NCBI RefSeq assembly: GCF_000091045.1
Contig: NC_006684.1
Location: 752,501 to 772,500 of the forward strand
Origin: Cryptococcus deneoformans JEC21
Taxonomy: Eukaryota; Basidiomycota; Tremellomycetes; Tremellales; Cryptococcaceae
Direction: 5' to 3'
DNA: 20,000 bases
Position 1 is the stretch's first letter; every line of letters begins with the position of its first letter. The translations under genes were made by a program, and so were the position numbers. Below, piece after piece: positions 18,981-20,000 of this stretch. A model generated the notes under the pieces. That model saw only the letters and a list, made by a program, of their open reading frames with translations. It did no database searches and was not told where the DNA came from.

Positions 18981-20000
18981 TATGCCTCCTTTCCCAACGG
19001 CTTTCTGGCCTACCGCGTGCGCACCATTACCCCATTCTCTTCGCATGACTCCAACATTTGTAGCCCCATGAATGCCTCCAGCAGAGTTCAGAGCAACCTC
19101 TTGTCCCCGGGACGCTTTCTCATAAGCGTTACTTGGGGAATATCTTTATCCGCCATCAATAACCCCGTCCGAAGGGTCGCCCGAAACATTTATTGCGCTT
19201 ATTTAGCGAGATCTGCAGGCCATCAGAGATCTCTCCAGTAACCTTTTCAGAGATTCCGGCGGAAAAGACTTCGAGTCGCATATGACACTCACGCGAGCCT
19301 TGGGCGAACACCTCCCAAGAACATTGGGAGATGTCGCTGAGCACCAAAACAGATTAGACTGGCTCACCTCGTCCCTCATCTCCTCGTTGGCCTTAATAAA
19401 ATGCTACCAACAGTCTTCGGCTGACCTAAAGTCTGAAGTCCTATATTTGAAAGAAAAAATATTAGCCATGCAAGAGGCACAGCCTCACGATGGTCAAGAC
19501 AGGTTCAGCCCAGGAAGAAAGCCAAGGGCACACACTCGCCTGAGGTGGTGGTATGTTGCCATTGTGTCATTGAGATTGATGTTAATGCTCACCCTTCCTT
19601 AGGCGCTGGTCCACCGTAATGTTAGGACCTTGTTAGGTTTGCCTCCTTGCGGGGGCAAACAACTTTACTCCCCAGAGGACTGGCCAGATTGCGACCCAGT
19701 CCTCGCCCCAAATGGCTACTTCCATGACGACGAAACAAATGCCGTCGTCTGGAGGCCCAATTGGGATAACCTCAAATGTTCTTTGTGAGCAATGGTTTGT
19801 ATTCTACTGGTGATAGAGAGCCACTGACCTCGGATATCAGCTTTCCGAATTTAATCAACGCAGCTGTAGACATCTGTCTGCAGGATTCTTCTGTGAGCAC
19901 CATGCCCAGCCGGGAGGAGCTTTGCAGAAGAGTCAAAGAATACCTCGAAGGTATCGCAAAAATGAAAAAAAAAAACCAAAGAGGAAAGGGAGGCCAACCG
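18981..20000 (+). CDS. Spliced gene of unknown function, 3' partial, start unclear
   Basis: I do not recognise this gene with confidence. Likely exons: 18981-19166, 19207-19550, 19626-19784, and 19841 to the right edge, where the frame is still open. The third intron (19785-19840) has a clear GTGAGC donor and CACTGAC branch and joins KCSF-FPNLINAA cleanly. The first segment (FPNGFLAYRV, ISVTWGISL) weakly recalls an HMG box, which may be chance. The second is helical with a leucine-rich coiled coil (LKSEVLYLKEKILAMQE) then a basic stretch. The later part has WPDCDP, VVWRPNWDN and SREELCRRVKEYLEGIAKM followed by a Lys-rich tail. An upstream exon ending at 18909 (GTGAGT donor) may exist, giving TAKVK before YASFPN, but no in-frame ATG was found for it. 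ATG 19068 or a start in an unseen upstream exon are alternatives. The acceptors at 19206 and 19625 are tentative. Confidence 0.5.

Overview
The window looks like nuclear DNA of a tremellalean basidiomycete, most probably Cryptococcus or a close relative. Genes are compact and dense, coding exons are cut by many 39-75 nt introns with GTRNGT donors and CTNAC/CTRAC-like branch sites, and the best-conserved genes read as fungal IQGAP and trehalose-phosphatase. Species cannot be fixed from the sequence alone.

Layout, left to right. (1) About 1-6789, plus strand: a 17-exon IQGAP-family cytokinesis scaffold with a long disordered N-terminus, CH domain, 13 IQ-like repeats, coiled coil, RasGAP-like domain and RasGAP C-terminal domain. 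Joining the exons gives one 1974-codon frame. Its left end may lie outside the window. (2) 7263-10823: a DNA transposon of about 3.56 kb with 23-bp terminal inverted repeats starting CAGTG, flanked by TA. On the minus strand it carries one intron-rich DDE transposase gene (HDESSF, YDQSSAH, ELNPIE) with at least one in-frame stop, so this copy is probably dead. (3) 11306-12337, plus: a 262-aa PQ-loop membrane protein with five exons, one intron of GC-AG type. (4) 13185-16493, plus: a 989-aa Tps2-type trehalose-6-phosphate phosphatase with a synthase-like N-terminal half. (5) 16760-17553, minus: a 227-aa ankyrin-repeat protein, convergent with TPS2. (6) About 18981 to the right edge, plus: a spliced gene of unknown function, cut by the window end, with an unclear start.

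The genes show no joint pathway. They are ordinary housekeeping neighbours (cytokinesis, membrane transport, trehalose stress metabolism, ankyrin protein) with one transposon inserted between IQGAP and the PQ-loop gene. The most interesting object is the transposon: its termini and catalytic motifs are Tc1/mariner-like, but the second and third catalytic residues are about 133 residues apart, with a cysteine-rich stretch between them. Other points to check are a 12-nt microexon, the GC-AG intron, an insertion in the Tps2 synthase-like domain, and the orphan gene at the right edge. No tRNA, rRNA or CRISPR array was seen.
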